A model generated the notes under the pieces. The model did no database searches. It was not told the origin of the DNA and worked only from the letters and a program-made list of their open reading frames with translations. A stretch of 7,613 nucleotides of DNA, from assembly GCA_024683255.1 (NCBI GenBank), contig JAIKYL010000238.1, positions 1-7,613 on the forward strand, written 5' to 3'. How positions within the stretch are numbered: the first letter of the stretch is position 1; the number at the start of each line of letters is the position of its first letter. The stretch comes from Bacteroidales bacterium (GTDB lineage: Bacteria > Bacteroidota > Bacteroidia > Bacteroidales > UBA932). Below, piece after piece: positions 6,672 through 7,613 of this stretch. The translations under genes and the position numbers were made by a program.

Positions 6672-6741
6672 CTTTGGCACAGAATTCGCATTAAAAAAGT
6701 CGAATAGTTTTTTCATAGGTTAAGTTTTAGGTTAGAATTGC

Positions 6742-6779
6742 GAAAGGTCCTTGCTGGGAAGCACGGACCTTTCATTTTT
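6742..6779 (+). terminator. Rho-independent terminator after the isomerase gene
   Basis: GAAAGGTCC (6742-6750) pairs perfectly with GGACCTTTC (6765-6773). After one T-C mismatch, four more pairs (6752-6755 with 6760-6763) close a GGGA loop, which fits the stable GNRA class. The stem is followed by ATTTTT. It lies 70 bases after the isomerase stop and is oriented to end that transcript. It also insulates the integrase gene downstream. Confidence 0.85.
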
Positions 6780-6845
6780 AATGGCCATGTAGGCCTGTAT
6801 TGGCTTGTTTTTCGGTGTTTTCTTCTTTTCCTGGCCCGCTACTTA

Positions 6846-6877
6846 TTTGCACTTTTAAATATGTTTTTGTACATTTG
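6846..6877 (+). promoter_or_regulatory. Near-consensus Bacteroidota promoter for the integrase gene
   Basis: TTTG at 6846-6849, a 20-base spacer and TACATTTG at 6870-6877 match both elements of the Bacteroidota primary promoter. The region is AT-rich compared with the flanking genes. Transcription would begin near 6882, about 39 bases before the integrase ATG at 6921. The remaining bases between 6780 and 6845 show no gene or clear structure. Confidence 0.7.
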
Positions 6878-6920
6878 TTTCGCGGATGTTTCTCAATTCT
6901 TACACTTAATCTGATACACA

Positions 6921-7613
6921 ATGGCCACTTTGCACGCTGAGGTGAACAAGCATCACAGAAGAAAAGATGGATGCTTTCCTGTGACGATTCGTGTTACTCA
7001 CCATAGGCAACATGTTCGGATGAAGACTAACCTGGTTGCATATCCGGATGATCTTACCCGAGATGGTAAATTGAAGGGAAATATGAAATTCAAAGCCGAA
7101 GAGTTGATTCGTAGTATGTATGAAGCTCTGGGATCAATCTCATATTTCGATTTGGAGAAGGGTGATGCGAGCTTTGTCGCTGAGCAGATAAAGGCCAAGA
7201 TGGAACCGGAGAACTGGTGCCTGGATTTCTTTGTATTCGCGGATGAGTTTCTGAAGAAGGCTCCTATCACCGAATCCACAAAGCATACTTATCGAGTGGC
7301 ACTTTCGGCCCTGAAGCGCTACAACGGAGCAGAATCGCTCGACATCAACGATATCACCCATGTGAGCCTAGAGGATTTTGTCTATTTCCTGAATACTGAA
7401 CCCAAATATCACTACGACAAGAAGTTACAGAAGACCGTTGCTACCAATCAGAAAAAACGTACCGGCACAGCCGCGAAGGCGTATCTAGTAAAGTTGGGAA
7501 CAATTTTCAAGGCCGCGAAACGACGTTACAACGACGAGGATATTGGTTTGATCAGAATACCGCGTTCACCATTCGAGAAAGTGAAGGTGGTCGCAGACCC
7601 TGCTGAGGGACAG
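6921..7613 (+). CDS. Tyrosine recombinase/integrase, N-terminal part (cut by window edge)
   Basis: The frame opens with ATG at 6921, is preceded by an in-frame TGA at 6912-6914, and has no stop through the last base, giving 231 residues. Residues 1 to about 90 look like an arm-type DNA-binding domain (basic start MATLHAEVNKHHRRKDG, then PVTIRVTHHRQHVRMKT, strands typical of Bacteroidota element integrases). Residues about 100-215 resemble the SAM-like core-binding domain: FFVFADEFLKK, STKHTYRVALSALKRY, TAAKAYLVKLGTIFKAAKRR, closing with RSPFEKVKV, which matches the usual 'NPF.k.k' hinge. The catalytic R-H-R-Y domain lies beyond the window, so activity cannot be judged. Codons such as CGA, CTA, AGA and ATA, rare in the neighbouring genes, appear here and the base composition is visibly less GC-rich, consistent with horizontal transfer. 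It probably belongs to an integrated plasmid, transposon or phage-like element extending rightwards. Confidence 0.85.
   Translation, partial: MATLHAEVNKHHRRKDGCFPVTIRVTHHRQHVRMKTNLVAYPDDLTRDGKLKGNMKFKAEELIRSMYEALGSISYFDLEKGDASFVAEQIKAKMEPENWCLDFFVFADEFLKKAPITESTKHTYRVALSALKRYNGAESLDINDITHVSLEDFVYFLNTEPKYHYDKKLQKTVATNQKKRTGTAAKAYLVKLGTIFKAAKRRYNDEDIGLIRIPRSPFEKVKVVADPAEGQ

Noticed and set aside
5982..6716. A 244-codon minus-strand open frame opposite the isomerase
   Set aside because: It is a shadow of the cyclophilin gene with no domain of its own.
4432..6735. An 11-base direct repeat TTTTAGGTTAG at 4432-4442 and 6725-6735 as a pair of attachment sites
   Set aside because: Several 11-base matches are expected by chance in a window of this size, and the segment between holds intact core genes.
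6998..7361. Short minus-strand open frames opposite the integrase
   Set aside because: The plus frame here is open to the window end and matches integrase domains; the minus frames match nothing I recognise.

Overview
The window looks like a piece of a GC-rich Bacteroidota (probably Bacteroidales) chromosome. The evidence is a TonB-dependent receptor with a carboxypeptidase-regulatory-like N-terminal domain followed by a DUF4249-type lipoprotein, Bacteroidota-style promoters (TTG/TTTG, about 20 bp, TAnnTTTG), no strong Shine-Dalgarno sequences, and a Bacteroidota-type tyrosine integrase. The genus cannot be fixed from the sequence alone.

Layout. Positions 1-4357 (minus strand) hold a compact three-gene unit. 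In transcription order it is a COG0523/CobW-family GTPase (4357-3212), a 1019-residue TonB-dependent receptor (3201-142), and the start of a lipoprotein gene (137 to beyond position 1). The gaps are 10 bp and 4 bp, so one transcript is very likely. A good promoter (4419-4449) and a short structured leader precede the GTPase gene. Upstream on the same strand is a polysaccharide flippase-like membrane protein (5891-4452). Divergent from it on the plus strand is a lipoprotein cyclophilin-type peptidylprolyl isomerase (5964-6671), closed by a strong intrinsic terminator (6742-6779). After a short non-coding stretch with a near-consensus promoter, a tyrosine recombinase gene starts at 6921 and runs off the right edge. 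It probably marks the edge of an integrated mobile element.

How the genes may work together. A COG0523 metallochaperone-type GTPase co-transcribed with an outer-membrane TonB-dependent receptor and a surface or periplasmic lipoprotein suggests an uptake system, plausibly for a metal or metal complex. The substrate is not shown by the sequence. The flippase and the isomerase are envelope functions and look like ordinary core genes. The most distinctive small-scale structures are an 18-bp perfect palindrome that puts two opposed -7 boxes between the divergent genes, a dispersed-repeat copy (the source of 'HSEQSEES' translations) abutting the isomerase start codon, and a hairpin at the 5' end of the GTPase operon transcript. 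No clearly new defence or enzymatic system is visible.
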